Shown here: one piece after another, positions 1 through 7,977 of the stretch
Position numbering within the stretch: position 1 is the first letter of the stretch
Layout of the letters: each line of letters opens with the position of its first letter
DNA from: Corallococcus carmarthensis
GTDB lineage: Bacteria; Myxococcota; Myxococcia; Myxococcales; Myxococcaceae
Direction of reading: 5' to 3'
NCBI RefSeq assembly: GCF_003611695.1
Contig: NZ_RAWE01000057.1
Location: 1 to 48,569, forward strand
Length of the DNA: 48,569 nt
Translations under genes and position numbers: made by a program
The notes under the pieces: model-generated
The model's database searches: none
The model's input: the letters and a program-made list of their open reading frames with translations, nothing else
Told to the model about the DNA's origin: nothing

Positions 1-10
1 CCCTCGCGCC

Positions 11-601
11 GTGCGCCCCGACCCCGCCGGCATGGCCCGGGCGGTCCGCGACTTCCTCACCGCCGCGGGGCTCGACCTCCAGGACGTGAACCTGGTGGAC
101 ACGCCGACGCGCGTGGCCGACGTGTGGGCCAACGGCTTCCTCGACGGCTACGGCCGCACGCCGGAGGAGGTGCTCGGGAAGACCTACCCCGCGCCCGCGG
201 ACTCTTCTGGAGAGCTGGTGGTGATCACGGACCTGCGCTTCCACTCCATGTGCCCGCACCACCTGCTGCCCTTCACCGGCCGCGCGCACGTGGCCTACGT
301 GCCGGGTTCGCGCGTGGTGGGCTTCGGCCGCATCGGGGCGCTGGTGGACTGCTTCGCGCACCGGCTCATCCTCCAGGAGGACCTGGCCCGGCAGGTGGCG
401 CGTTCGCTCGCCCGCGTGCTCGGCAGCCCCGCCACCGCCTGCATCCTGGAGGCGGAGCAGGCGTGTCTGCGGTTGAGGGCCGACCACCAGCGTGACGCCG
501 TCACCCACGCGGAGGCCTACGAAGGGCGCCTGCGCCGTGACGGTCCGCTGCGCCGCGAACTGTGGGCCCGCCTGGGTGCGCGCACGGGGGCAGGGCGATG
601 A
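11..601 (+). CDS. folE: GTP cyclohydrolase I (FolE-like), divergent; start uncertain at window edge
   Basis: FolE opens GTP to 7,8-dihydroneopterin triphosphate, the first step of folate synthesis, using a zinc ion. The T-fold core is clear: HSMCPHHLLPF (residues 78-88) supplies the Cys81 and His84 zinc ligands, FGRIGALVDCFAHRLILQE (105-123) is the conserved central helix, and Cys152 is the third ligand. Two things are odd. The catalytic His two residues before the last Cys (His179 in E. coli) is Gln150, and the usual CEHH is CPHH. The RGV..S.T.T tail signature is also replaced. It may be a low-activity or re-purposed paralogue. The first start seen is GTG at 11, but the frame is open to base 2, so the true start may lie upstream. 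Its stop overlaps the next start (ATGA at 598-601), so the two are translationally coupled. Confidence 0.8.
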   Translation: MRPDPAGMARAVRDFLTAAGLDLQDVNLVDTPTRVADVWANGFLDGYGRTPEEVLGKTYPAPADSSGELVVITDLRFHSMCPHHLLPFTGRAHVAYVPGSRVVGFGRIGALVDCFAHRLILQEDLARQVARSLARVLGSPATACILEAEQACLRLRADHQRDAVTHAEAYEGRLRRDGPLRRELWARLGARTGAGR

Positions 602-2025
602 ACCCCGCCGCCCAGACCTTCGAACGGGTGGCGCCCGAGCGCGTGGCGAAGGTGCTGGAGGCCCTGACGGCCGTGCTGTCCGACGGCCAGGTGAAGCGCG
701 ACGCGGACACGCTCGACGCCTACGCGCGCGACGAGTCCGACAGCGGCGTGTACCGGCCCGACGCGGTCCTCCTTCCGGAGACGACCGCGCAGGTGTCCGC
801 CATCTTCAAGGCCTGCCAGGCGCACGGCGTGCCCTTCACCCCCTGTGGCGCGCGCAGCGGCAAGAGCGGCGGCTCGCTGCCCCTGAAGGGCGGCATGGCG
901 GTGAGCCTGGAGCTCATGAACCGCATCCGCTCCATCTCCAAGGAGGACCTCACCGCGGTGGTGGAGCCCGGCGTGGTGACGGGCGCCCTGATGAAGGCAG
1001 TGGAGGCGGAAGGCCTCTTCTATCCACCGGATCCGAACTCCTGGGAGTTCTGCACGCTGGGCGGCAACGTGGCGGAGAACGCCGGCGGCCCCCGCGCCTT
1101 GAAGTACGGCGTCACGCGCGACTACGTCATCGGCCTGGAGTGGGTGATGCCGGACGGCGAGGTGCTGCGCGTGGGCCGGCGCACCATCAAGGGCGTGGCC
1201 GGCTATGACCTGGTGGGGCTCTTCGTCGGCTCCGAGGGCACGCTCGGCGTGGCCACCGAAATCACGGTGCAGCTGATTCCACTGCCCCGCCAGGTGATGA
1301 CCGCGCTGGTGGTGTTCCCCTCCGTGCTGGATGCGGCGCGGGGCGTCTCCGCGGTGCTCGCCGCCGGCATCCTGCCGCGCTGCCTGGAGCTCATCGACGA
1401 GGTCGCCGTCCAGGCCATCGTGCACCGGGGCAGCTTCCAGTTCCCCCCGGACGCGGGCGCCGCCCTCATCGCCGAGGTCGACGGCAACACCCCCGAAGGC
1501 GTGCTCGCGGAGCTCCAACTGTTGGGGGACATCTGCAACCAGCACAGGGCCACCCAGACCCTGGTGGCCCAGGACGAGTCCCAGCGCGAGAAGCTGTGGG
1601 CCGCGCGGCGCGTGATTTCGCCGGCCCTGCGCGCGCTCAAGCCAGCCAAGATTTCCGAGGACATCGTCGTACCCCGCTCGAAAATTCCCGAAATCATCGA
1701 GCGGCTGAAAAAGATGGGCGGCGAGCTGGGGCTCACCGTGGCCACCTATGGCCACGCGGGCGACGGCAACCTGCACGCCAACATCCTGTACGACGGCCCC
1801 GCCCAGCGCCCCCTCGTCGACGAGGCGCTGCGCCGCATGCTGGTGCTTACCGTGGAGTTGGGCGGCACCATCACCGGTGAGCACGGCGTGGGACATGCGA
1901 AGCGGGAATATCTGGCGCTGGAGCAGGCCCCCGCGCTGCTGGACCTGCAGCGCCGCCTGAAGGCCTTTTTTGATCCATCAGGCCTGCTCAACCCCGAGAA
2001 AATCTTCCCCGCTCCCAAGCGTTGA
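598..2025 (+). CDS. glcD: FAD-linked oxidase, GlcD / D-2-hydroxyacid dehydrogenase type
   Basis: A 475-residue flavoprotein of the vanillyl-alcohol-oxidase/GlcD family, which oxidises 2-hydroxyacids such as glycolate or D-lactate. An N-terminal PCMH FAD-binding domain carries the GARSGKSGGSLPLKGG loop. The C-terminal FAD-oxidase domain carries GHAGDGNLHANI (around residue 385) and GEHGVGHAKREYL (around 427), both hallmarks of this family. The ATG at 598 is chosen because it overlaps the folE stop (ATGA); an in-frame ATG at 562 would run deep into folE. GlcE and GlcF partners are not adjacent, so it may act alone like D-lactate dehydrogenase. The substrate cannot be told from sequence. Confidence 0.88.
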   Translation: MNPAAQTFERVAPERVAKVLEALTAVLSDGQVKRDADTLDAYARDESDSGVYRPDAVLLPETTAQVSAIFKACQAHGVPFTPCGARSGKSGGSLPLKGGMAVSLELMNRIRSISKEDLTAVVEPGVVTGALMKAVEAEGLFYPPDPNSWEFCTLGGNVAENAGGPRALKYGVTRDYVIGLEWVMPDGEVLRVGRRTIKGVAGYDLVGLFVGSEGTLGVATEITVQLIPLPRQVMTALVVFPSVLDAARGVSAVLAAGILPRCLELIDEVAVQAIVHRGSFQFPPDAGAALIAEVDGNTPEGVLAELQLLGDICNQHRATQTLVAQDESQREKLWAARRVISPALRALKPAKISEDIVVPRSKIPEIIERLKKMGGELGLTVATYGHAGDGNLHANILYDGPAQRPLVDEALRRMLVLTVELGGTITGEHGVGHAKREYLALEQAPALLDLQRRLKAFFDPSGLLNPEKIFPAPKR

Positions 2026-2255
2026 AGACTCCGTGGCCGGAAACGTAGGTGCTGTCCCACCCGTCGCGTCGCGCGCTTCCAGAGGCCCGGAAGGGCGACT
2101 GCGTGACGGGCTTTTGACAAGGGTAAGGGGCCGAAATGCCCTTCTTGGCAGGAATGAGAAACCCTTTCCGTCGTTGCGCGTCCTAGTCACAGGTGGACGC
2201 GGTTCGTCGGGGGATTCATCGCGTCCGGCAGTTTCGAACGGAAGGACGGGAAATC

Positions 2256-2996
2256 ATGGCCAACTCGACGAAGTTCGCGGCAGAGGGCCTTTCGCATTAC
2301 CTGCGTCACCTGGGCGGGCACCAGCAGCTCACGCGTGAACAGGAGTATGAACTGGCTCGCCAGGCCCGTAAGGGTGACGAGAGCGCCCGACAGACGCTCG
2401 CCAGCTCCAACCTCGCTTTCGTGGTCGCCGTGGCGAAGAAGTTCGCCAACCGCGGCGCCCGCCTGGACGACCTCATCCAGGAAGGCAACGTGGGCCTGAT
2501 GAAGGCCATCGAGCACTTCGACCCGAAGAAGAACGTGCGCTTCGCCACCTATGCCGTGTGGTGGATCCGCGCCTACATCACCCGCTATCTGAAGGACAAC
2601 CGCAGCCAGGTGCGCGGCGGTGAAGCGGAGCGCGGCAGCATGGTGGACTTCTCGCTGGACGCCACCATCGACGAAGAGGGCGAAACCACCTTCCTCGACC
2701 GCATCGAGGACGGCGGTCCCTCGCCGCAGGAGACCTTCCTCTCCCGGGAGCAGGACACCGAAATCCAGGAGGCCCTGGCCAAGGTGCGCAAGCGCATTGG
2801 CGACCTGGGCTGGGACATCCTCCAGGAGCGCCTCACGCAGGACAAGCCGCTGACGCTGGAGGAGCTGGGCCAGCGCTGGGGCGTGTCGCGCGAGCGCGTG
2901 CGCCAGGTGGAGCTCAAGACGAAGAACTTCCTGGAGCGCTACCTCATCGCGTTCAACGAGAACGAGGAGCACACCGCCACGGCCGACGCGGCCTGA
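2256..2996 (+). CDS. RpoH-like alternative sigma factor with shortened region 3
   Basis: A sigma-70-family factor of 246 residues that directs RNA polymerase to a special promoter set. Region 1.2/2.1 begins at LSHYLRHLGG. Region 2.2 is LDDLIQEGNVGLMKAIEHFDP, and 2.3-2.4 is FATYAVWWIRAYITRYLKDN. Region 4.2 is LTLEELGQRWGVSRERVRQVE. Between 2.4 and 4, where E. coli RpoH has the QRKLFF box and region 3 (about 45 residues), there is only a short acidic linker. The ATG at 2256 follows a strong GGAAGGACGG site; an upstream GTG at 2193 lacks one. The gene stands alone between a 230-base upstream gap (a TTGACA at 2114-2119 but no good -10) and a terminator. It resembles the SigB/SigC class of Myxococcus, though which one is not certain. 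Confidence 0.85.
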   Translation: MANSTKFAAEGLSHYLRHLGGHQQLTREQEYELARQARKGDESARQTLASSNLAFVVAVAKKFANRGARLDDLIQEGNVGLMKAIEHFDPKKNVRFATYAVWWIRAYITRYLKDNRSQVRGGEAERGSMVDFSLDATIDEEGETTFLDRIEDGGPSPQETFLSREQDTEIQEALAKVRKRIGDLGWDILQERLTQDKPLTLEELGQRWGVSRERVRQVELKTKNFLERYLIAFNENEEHTATADAA

Positions 2997-2999
2997 AGC

Positions 3000-3072
3000 G
3001 GGGCAGGAACTGTTGCACCGGTGACGGGGCCTGGCGGGGTGTTCGCACCTTGCCTGCCCCGTCTTCTTTTTT
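3000..3072 (+). terminator. Rho-independent terminator after the sigma factor gene
   Basis: GGGGCAGG (3000-3007) pairs perfectly with CCTGCCCC (3053-3060), and a run of six T follows at 3067-3072. The loop is long (45 bases), so the element may fold as a branched structure. Confidence 0.6.
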
Positions 3073-3133
3073 GCCGCGCTGCGTCTGGCGCGTTCGGTTG
3101 ATGGTCGGCAAGCGTGCGTGCTAAGGCATTTCG

Positions 3134-3874
3134 ATGCGCTTGAAATTGCTTGCCCTTTGGGTGCTTTGGGCCATCCCGGCACACGCTGCGGATCCCGCGC
3201 TGCTCGACCAACTCGACGCGTTGTACGCGAAGCGCGGTGACGCGGAATCCGTCAAGGCGTTGGACACGGGGCTGTCGGATGCCCTGAAGGCCACGCCGGA
3301 CGACTTCGACCTCGCGTGGCGCAAGGCCCGCCTCCTCCAGTGGCAGGCCGACGGCGCCACGGAGAAGAAGCTCAAGATGGTCCTGGGCAAGCAGACGTGG
3401 GAGGCCGGGGACAAGGCCTCCAAGCTCCAGCCCGCGCGCGTGGAGGGCTACTACTTCGCGGCGTGCGGCATCGGCTCGTACTCGCAGGCCGTGGGCATCA
3501 TGAAGGCGTTGGGCGACGGGCTGGAGGGCAAGTTCAACGAGCGCCTGGACACCGCGCTGAAGATCGACCCCACGTACGAGTACGGCGGTCCCTGGCTGGT
3601 GAAGGGGCGTTATTTCTATGAGTTGCCCTGGCCCAAGCGCGACCTGGGCAAGTCCGCCGAGTACTACCAGAAGGCCATCACCAAGTTTCCGCAGTCGCTG
3701 CGCGCGCACTTCTACCTGGCCGAGACGCTGTTGAAGGACGGCAAGGCGAAGGAAGCGAGCGCGGCCATCGAGAAGGTCAAGCAGGGAAGCACCGCGTACA
3801 ACCCCGCGGAGGGGCAACGCGTGCAGCAGTGGGCCAAGAAGGTGGATGCCGACATCCAGGAGGAGCTCAAGTGA
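3134..3874 (+). CDS. Exported TPR protein, TRAP transporter TatT-like
   Basis: A 246-residue protein with an N-terminal signal peptide (hydrophobic LKLLALWVLWAIPAHAA, cleavage near residue 19) and helical repeats of TPR type. Examples are DFDLAWRKARLLQWQ, ARVEGYYFAACGIGSYSQAVG and LGKSAEYYQKAITKFPQSLRAHFYLAETLLKDGKAKEA. The layout fits the TRAP-transporter T-component (TatT) family of periplasmic or lipid-anchored TPR proteins, but it lacks a lipobox Cys. It is coupled to the downstream acyl-CoA synthetase by a GTGA overlap, which suggests a role in lipid uptake or handling. No TRAP permease genes are nearby, so the function is open. Confidence 0.7.
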   Translation: MRLKLLALWVLWAIPAHAADPALLDQLDALYAKRGDAESVKALDTGLSDALKATPDDFDLAWRKARLLQWQADGATEKKLKMVLGKQTWEAGDKASKLQPARVEGYYFAACGIGSYSQAVGIMKALGDGLEGKFNERLDTALKIDPTYEYGGPWLVKGRYFYELPWPKRDLGKSAEYYQKAITKFPQSLRAHFYLAETLLKDGKAKEASAAIEKVKQGSTAYNPAEGQRVQQWAKKVDADIQEELK

Positions 3875-5739
3875 GGGCAGAGAGTCAGGTCACGACGGCT
3901 CCCGCAGCGGGCGGGACGCAGGAGCAGAACCTCGTCCAGTTGCTCGTTCAGCGGGCCCAGAACGCTTCCAAGGTGGGAGTGACCCACAAGAAGGACGGGC
4001 GCTGGCAGGACGTCACGTACGCGCAGGTGCTGGAGGACGTGAAGGCGCAGGCGGCGGGCCTCATCGCCCAGGGTGTCCAGCCCGGGGACCGGGTGGCCAT
4101 CTTCGCCAACACCAGCCTGCAGTGGATCATCGCGGACCTGGCCGTCAGCGCGGCCCAGGCCATCACGGTGCCCATCTATGGCTCCAACACGCCGGATGAG
4201 TGTCACTACATCCTGAACCACTCGGAGACGAAGCTGCTGCTCGTCGACTCCGATGAGAAGGACGCCAAGCAGGCGGGCCGCCTCACGCGCGTGCGCTCCA
4301 AGCTCGCGGACATCCCGTCGCTCCAGAAGATCGTCGTCTTCGAGGGCCCGGTCTCCGGCGACAAGGAGATGTCGCTCGCGGACATGGTCGCTTCCGGCAA
4401 GGGCCACCCGCAGGCCGCGGAGTCCGCGTTCGCCGAGCGCGTGGCGCAGGTGAAGTCGGACGACACCAACCTGCTCATCTACACCTCCGGCACCACCGGC
4501 GCCCCCAAGGGCGTCATCCTCACCCACGGCAACTGGGCCTATGAAGCGAAGGCCACCCAGGCCATGGGCATGATGAAGCCGGAAGACTCCGTCATGCTGT
4601 TCCTGCCCCTGGCGCACGTGTTCGCCCAGGTGGTGAAGGCCGCGTGGCTGTCCATGGGCTTCCGCCTCATCATCGCGGAGTCGGTGGACAAGCTGCTGGC
4701 GAACCTGGCGGAGACGCGCCCCACGGTGCTGCCGTCCGTGCCGCGCGTGTTCGAGAAGGTCTACAACAACGTCGTGGCCAACGGCTCCGCCGCCCCGGGC
4801 ATGAAGGGCAAGCTGTTCAAGTGGGCCTTCGGCCTGTTCGACGAGTACTCCGAGGCCAAGGGTCAGGGCCGCGAGTACAGCTCGCTCCAGTTCTCCCTGG
4901 CGAAGAAGCTCGTGTTCTCCAAGGTGCGCAAGACGCTGGACGAGAAGCTGGGCGGCAACATGCGCATCTTCATCTCCGGCGGCGCGCCGCTGTCCCGGAA
5001 GATCGCCTACTTCTTCGACCTGCTCGACCTCAAGGTGCTGGAGGGCTACGGCCTCACGGAGACGAGCGCCCCGTGCAACGCCAACCGGGTGGAGAAGATC
5101 AAGATCGGCACCGTGGGCCCGCCGGTGCCGGGCACGGAGATCAAGATCGCCGCGGACGGTGAGATCCTGGTGCGTGGCCCCTGCGTGATGAAGGGCTACT
5201 ACAAGAACGAGGAGGCCACCCGGGAGGTGCTGGATCCGGACGGCTGGTTCCACACCGGTGACATCGGCGAGGTGGACTCCGACAACTACCTGCGCATCAC
5301 CGACCGCAAGAAGGACATCATCGTCACCGCGGGCGGCAAGAACGTGGCGCCTCAGAACATCGAGAACACGCTCAAGACCTTCCCGCTCATCAGCCAGGCC
5401 ATGGTGTACGGCGACAAGCGGCCGTTCCTGGTCGCGCTGATCACCGTGTCCGAGGAGCCGGCGCGCAAGCTGCTGGAGGACAAGGGCATCGCGGTGGGCA
5501 CCTACGCGCAGAACTCCCAGCGGCCGGAGATCAAGACGGCCGTCGAGGAGATCATCAAGAAGGTGAACGCGGAGATCCCCCCGTACTCCAGCATCAAGAA
5601 GATCGCCGTCATGGACGCGGACTTCACGCAGGAGTCCGGTGAGCTCACGCCCACCCTCAAGGTGAAGCGCAAGGTCGCCAGCCAGAAGTACATCAAGACC
5701 ATCGACGCCATGTACGAAGGCGCGAAGGTGATGGACTGA
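3871..5739 (+). CDS. fadD: Long-chain fatty acid--CoA ligase
   Basis: A 622-residue adenylate-forming enzyme that makes acyl-AMP and then acyl-CoA from a long-chain fatty acid. The AMP-binding P-loop is YTSGTTGAPKGVILTH (around residue 204). GYGLTET follows at about 392, HTGDIGEVDSDNYLRITDR near 461, and the catalytic lysine region LTPTLKVKRK near 592. Length and the long insert between core motifs fit the FadD15/FAA type used by actinobacteria and myxobacteria. The GTG at 3871 overlaps the stop of the TPR gene (GTGA) with AGGAGCT just upstream. The longer reading frame from 3829 would overlap that gene heavily and is rejected. Confidence 0.92.
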   Translation: MRAESQVTTAPAAGGTQEQNLVQLLVQRAQNASKVGVTHKKDGRWQDVTYAQVLEDVKAQAAGLIAQGVQPGDRVAIFANTSLQWIIADLAVSAAQAITVPIYGSNTPDECHYILNHSETKLLLVDSDEKDAKQAGRLTRVRSKLADIPSLQKIVVFEGPVSGDKEMSLADMVASGKGHPQAAESAFAERVAQVKSDDTNLLIYTSGTTGAPKGVILTHGNWAYEAKATQAMGMMKPEDSVMLFLPLAHVFAQVVKAAWLSMGFRLIIAESVDKLLANLAETRPTVLPSVPRVFEKVYNNVVANGSAAPGMKGKLFKWAFGLFDEYSEAKGQGREYSSLQFSLAKKLVFSKVRKTLDEKLGGNMRIFISGGAPLSRKIAYFFDLLDLKVLEGYGLTETSAPCNANRVEKIKIGTVGPPVPGTEIKIAADGEILVRGPCVMKGYYKNEEATREVLDPDGWFHTGDIGEVDSDNYLRITDRKKDIIVTAGGKNVAPQNIENTLKTFPLISQAMVYGDKRPFLVALITVSEEPARKLLEDKGIAVGTYAQNSQRPEIKTAVEEIIKKVNAEIPPYSSIKKIAVMDADFTQESGELTPTLKVKRKVASQKYIKTIDAMYEGAKVMD

Positions 5740-5790
5740 CGCACCCTGGCCGCTGCTCCCCGTGACCCGAGGTCGCGGGGGGCAGGGGGC

Positions 5791-5846
5791 CCCAAAAGCC
5801 CGACGCCCGTCCGCAGCCGCTTCGGAGCGGTCACGGTACGGGCGTC
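5791..5846 (-). terminator. Terminator of tatA (minus strand), possibly bidirectional
   Basis: GACGCCCGT (5802-5810) pairs with ACGGGCGTC (5838-5846). Nested inside is CCGCT-TCGG-AGCGG (5817-5830). Read on the minus strand the stem is followed by GGGCTTTTGG, a normal intrinsic terminator tail for the tatA transcript. A T-run at 5869-5874 could serve fadD on the other strand. Confidence 0.65.
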
Positions 5847-5913
5847 ACGGGTGAACGTCGCTGGATGGTTTTTTCCGCCGGGGCGGGGCCTTCCCGGGCC
5901 CACCCGGACGGAA

Positions 5914-6150
5914 TCAGGCGTGGTGGCTGGGCGACTTCGCGGCGACGTCCTTGTCCACGGTGGTGGACGCGGACAGGGTGCCGGTCTTCTTGTCGCTGGC
6001 GTCGTCCTTCTCCTCGTCGCTGGAGAAGCCGCGCTTGAAGTTGCGGAGCGCGCTGCCCAGGGACGAACCGAGCTGCGGCAACCGCGAGCCGCCGAACAGC
6101 AGCAGCAGCGCCGCGAAAATCAGAAGAATCTCAGGAAGTTTCAAACCCAT
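5914..6150 (-). CDS. tatA: Twin-arginine translocase subunit TatA/E
   Basis: A 78-residue Sec-independent translocase pore subunit. One N-terminal membrane helix (EILLIFAALLLLFGG) is followed by the short hinge and amphipathic helix SRLPQLGSSLGSALRNFKRGF, the TatA signature with the conserved FKRG. The tail is charged and disordered (SSDEEKDD...). A GAGGAG site precedes the ATG at 6150. tatB and tatC are not in the window. It lies 78 bases downstream of the histidine kinase gene on the same strand and may be read from it as well as from its own promoter. Confidence 0.92.
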   Translation of the reverse strand: MGLKLPEILLIFAALLLLFGGSRLPQLGSSLGSALRNFKRGFSSDEEKDDASDKKTGTLSASTTVDKDVAAKSPSHHA

Positions 6151-6228
6151 GGCTTCGCTCCTCGCGAAATGCGCGGGGGAGCATACCGGTGGGAAGTGGG
6201 TCGCGCTAGCAACTCTGGCGGCCCGGAC

Positions 6229-7299
6229 TCACGCCTGCCAGCCCGCTGGATGCCCGAGTTCTCTTGTTTCTGATGCCGCCAATGACACCGGCAGCGTGAG
6301 GAACAGGGTGGTACCGCCCGCGTCCGCCTGGGCACCCACCTGGCCACCGTGGGCTTCCACCTCCTGGCGGGCCAGGAAGACGCGCAGCGGATCCTCCAGC
6401 TTGCGCTCGCGGAAGGCGCGCTCCTCGCACTGGAAGACGGCGCTGATGTCCTCTTCCGGAACGGCGGCGCCGTCCCGGCGCACCTCCACCCTCACCTCGT
6501 GCCCCACTCGCGCGGCTCGCACGTGGAGTGACTCGCCCGGCTGCGCGCGTCCCAGCAGGTGATGCACGAAGGACTCCACGGCGTGCTGGATGCGGCCCGC
6601 GTCCACCTCCACGTTGGGCAGCTCCGGCAGGTCGTCCAGCGCCAGCGCCACGTTGGCGGCGGACGCGGCGGCCCGCGTGCGCTCCACCGCGGCGTCCAGG
6701 ATGGGCAGCAGTTGCTGCCGCTCGCGCTCACACGCCAGCGCGCCCAGGTCCGCGCGGCTGGAGTCGAAGAAGTCCTGGGCGAAGGAGAGCGCCCGGTCCG
6801 CGTTGCGCAGGATGGTCTCCAGCCCGCGCTGCGCCTTGGGCTCCAGCGGGATGCGCCCGTTGAGCAACAGCGCCGCGTACGAGCGGATGTTGGCCAGCGA
6901 CCCGCGCAGGTCGTGCGACGCGAGCGACAGGTAGCGCACGCGGTCCGCCACGCGCTCCCCCGTGGGTGAAGCCTGGGACACCGGGGACGCGGCCTGGCTC
7001 GCGCTCCAGGGCACCGGCAGCGCCCACACCAGCCGCCCGCCGTCCTCCAGCGGCTCCTCGCCCACCAGCAGGGTGCGGTCCTCGCGCTCCCACAGGTTCC
7101 GGGCGCCATCCCTCCGGAGGAAGCCCGCGGCGGCCATCAGCCCGTCGATGCCCGTCGCGCCCGGCATGGGAGGCAGGGCCTCCAGCCCCAGGTAGTCCAG
7201 GAGCAGGGGACCGAGCAGGCGTGGCGTCCCCTGCCGGGGCAGCAGCGCGAGCCCCGGCGCCGCCTCGTTGCTCCCAGATGTCTCCCCCATCCACGTCAC
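6229..7299 (-). CDS. Histidine kinase-like protein with degenerate ATPase domain
   Basis: A 356-residue soluble sensor-kinase-like protein. After a poorly conserved N-terminal sensor region comes a clear HisKA dimerisation helix, SLASHDLRGSLANIRSYAALL, with the phospho-acceptor His129. The C-terminal part aligns with a HATPase fold but the motifs are eroded. The N-box reads RIQHAVESFVHHLL without the usual Asn pair, no DxGxG G1 box is visible, and only GGTTLFLTLP recalls the end of the domain. No membrane segment is present. The GTG at 7299 has a GGGAGG site 5 bases upstream; the ATG at 7290 is the alternative. It is divergent from a single-domain response regulator, its likely partner. Confidence 0.72.
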   Translation of the reverse strand: MTWMGETSGSNEAAPGLALLPRQGTPRLLGPLLLDYLGLEALPPMPGATGIDGLMAAAGFLRRDGARNLWEREDRTLLVGEEPLEDGGRLVWALPVPWSASQAASPVSQASPTGERVADRVRYLSLASHDLRGSLANIRSYAALLLNGRIPLEPKAQRGLETILRNADRALSFAQDFFDSSRADLGALACERERQQLLPILDAAVERTRAAASAANVALALDDLPELPNVEVDAGRIQHAVESFVHHLLGRAQPGESLHVRAARVGHEVRVEVRRDGAAVPEEDISAVFQCEERAFRERKLEDPLRVFLARQEVEAHGGQVGAQADAGGTTLFLTLPVSLAASETRELGHPAGWQA

Positions 7300-7462
7300 G
7301 CGGACCTCCCCTGCCCGGGCCTCGAATCAACGGAAGGGTGGGCAGTGACTGTCGGTTTTGCAACGGGCTCCCTCTCTGGGCGAAGGGCCCTTGATTTCTT
7401 GCGCCAGGGGGGCCAGTGATCGTGGATGATCGATTCCCGGTAGCGGCATCGAGGAGACACCT

Positions 7463-7876
7463 CTGACCTCGCTCAACGCACAGCACACTGGTGCACCCGT
7501 GGTTCTTGTCGTGGACGATGATCCCGACATCCTGGAGGCCCTGTCGGAGATCCTCGAGGCCGAGGGCTTCGAGATCCGCCGGGCCCGCAACGGCAAGGAG
7601 GCCCTGGAGCGCCTGGATCCGGACCCTCCCGACCTCATCCTGTTGGACCTGATGATGCCGGTGATGGATGGCTGGGAGTTCGCCCAGCGCATGCGCCAGA
7701 AGCCGCCGGCCGTCGCGGGCATCCCGCTCATCGTCCTCAGCGCGGACCGCAACGTCGGCAGCAAGGCGAAGGACATTGGCGCGGTGGGCCATCTGGCCAA
7801 GCCCTTCGAGCTGAACGACCTCTTGTCGATGGTGCGACAGTCCCTCAGCCCCCCGGTGGACACGTCCCGCGTCTGA
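7463..7876 (+). CDS. Single-domain response regulator, probable CTG start
   Basis: A receiver-only protein (137 residues if started at CTG 7463). Numbering from there, the acidic pair is in VVDDDP (Asp18-20), the phospho-acceptor is Asp62 in LILLDLMMP, and the Thr/Ser and Lys switch residues lie in VLSAD and LAKPF. All are intact, so phosphorylation should work. There is no output domain. The first standard start is GTG at 7499, which begins exactly at the first strand and has no ribosome site. CTG at 7463 has GAGGAG (7451-7456) at ideal distance and adds a normal 12-residue lead. It is divergent from the histidine-kinase-like gene. Confidence 0.85.
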   Translation: MTSLNAQHTGAPVVLVVDDDPDILEALSEILEAEGFEIRRARNGKEALERLDPDPPDLILLDLMMPVMDGWEFAQRMRQKPPAVAGIPLIVLSADRNVGSKAKDIGAVGHLAKPFELNDLLSMVRQSLSPPVDTSRV

Positions 7877-7896
7877 GCACGCCGCATGGGCCGTGC

Positions 7897-7951
7897 TTGA
7901 CCCGGCGGTGGGGCGCCATTACGGTCCGCGCAGGCTTGATTCACCAATCAA
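7897..7951 (+). promoter_or_regulatory. Promoter and palindromic operator of the SCP2 gene
   Basis: TTGACC (7897-7902), a 17-base spacer and TACGGT (7920-7925) form a fair sigma-70 promoter with a start site near 7932. Immediately downstream is TTGATTCACCAATCAA (7936-7951), perfect 6-base arms around 4 bases. This position suits a repressor site. A close relative of the same palindrome lies in front of the acyl-CoA dehydrogenase gene at 20839-20854. Confidence 0.6.
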
Positions 7952-7977
7952 CGCTGATCATTCATAAGGAGCGAGTC

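Noticed and set aside
2114-2142. Consensus -35 TTGACA before the sigma factor gene
   Set aside because: No acceptable -10 box lies 16-18 bases downstream, so it is not called as a promoter.
5802-5846. Nested hairpin read as a riboswitch or small RNA
   Set aside because: It lies past the end of tatA on the minus strand with a GGGCTTTT tail, so a terminator explains it.
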